Shown here in pieces: positions 63,919-64,000 of a DNA stretch of 64,000 nt. The stretch is from the NCBI RefSeq assembly GCF_023715605.1, contig NZ_JAMBOL010000001.1:310001-374000 (forward strand), read 5' to 3'. How positions within the stretch are numbered: position 1 is the stretch's first letter; each line of letters begins with the position of its first letter. A program made the position numbers and the translations under genes. Source of the stretch: Halalkalibacter oceani (lineage in GTDB: Bacteria > Bacillota > Bacilli > Bacillales > Bacillaceae_D). Below the pieces are notes generated by a model. The model worked only from the letters and a program-made list of their open reading frames with translations, made no database searches and had not been told where the DNA came from.

Positions 63919-64000
63919 CAAGAATGACTCGACATTTTCTGTACCGATTCATATGTTTTATTTTGCGTGGACGGGGTATCGTAAGAGTAGACTGAAACAG

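Overview
The window looks like chromosome of a spore-forming, competence-encoding member of the Bacillaceae. Synteny is the main evidence. From about 19.6 kb to 49.8 kb the order sda, yqeG, yqeH, aroE, yqeI, nadD, yqeK, rsfS, yqeM, comER, comEA, comEB, comEC, yqzM, holA, rpsT, gpr, spoIIP, yqxA, lepA, hemW, hrcA, grpE, dnaK, dnaJ, prmA, rsmE, mtaB is the order known from Bacillus subtilis. Three genes are extra: cvfB, a DUF2533-like gene and an O-acetylhomoserine sulfhydrylase. Sporulation genes (gpr, spoIIP, sda) and a complete seven-gene Mrp Na+/H+ antiporter operon fit an endospore former that may be alkaliphilic or salt tolerant; that lifestyle is inference. No rRNA, tRNA, CRISPR array, prophage or transposase was seen.

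Layout. 0-5.4 kb: single genes (PaiB-like flavoprotein, soluble chemoreceptor, YusW-like secreted protein, a half-size thioredoxin-reductase-like flavoprotein, an SDR dehydrogenase) and a small orphan gene behind a cyclic-di-GMP-I riboswitch. 5.4-13 kb: cstA, the HU gene, psd, a CdaR-type regulator and the glycolate oxidase pair glcD-glcF. 13.2-19.0 kb: mrpGFEDCBA on the minus strand. 19.3-49.8 kb: the conserved block above (replication checkpoint, ribosome assembly, NAD synthesis, competence, sporulation, heat shock). 49.8-52.5 kb: HelD-type helicase. 52.8-63.9 kb: a likely operon of an M20 peptidase, a five-part oligopeptide ABC transporter, a CapA-like protein, an AbgB-like amidohydrolase and an MFS carrier, ending at a clear terminator.

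The least explained signals are not genes. (1) A cyclic-di-GMP-I aptamer lies at 4190-4275 on the minus strand, with a possible terminator overlapping it, upstream of an uncharacterised 111-residue protein. (2) A dispersed composite repeat combines a terminator-like hairpin with a second two-stem structure. Its outer stem covaries (CGCCAC/GTGGCG in some units, CGTTGC/GCAACG in others) while its seven-base loop (TGGGTTT) is conserved. It occurs in both orientations relative to flanking genes, and two near-identical inverted copies bracket hemW-mtaB. (3) The 46-codon sda gene and three DnaA boxes next to it are conserved, but the strong Shine-Dalgarno sequence sits 36 nt upstream of the sda start. 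(4) Small unlisted genes on the minus strand include a 35-residue one-helix membrane protein and YqzM.

Start sites were chosen by Shine-Dalgarno spacing and remembered family N-termini. Functional names rest on motif recognition without a database search.
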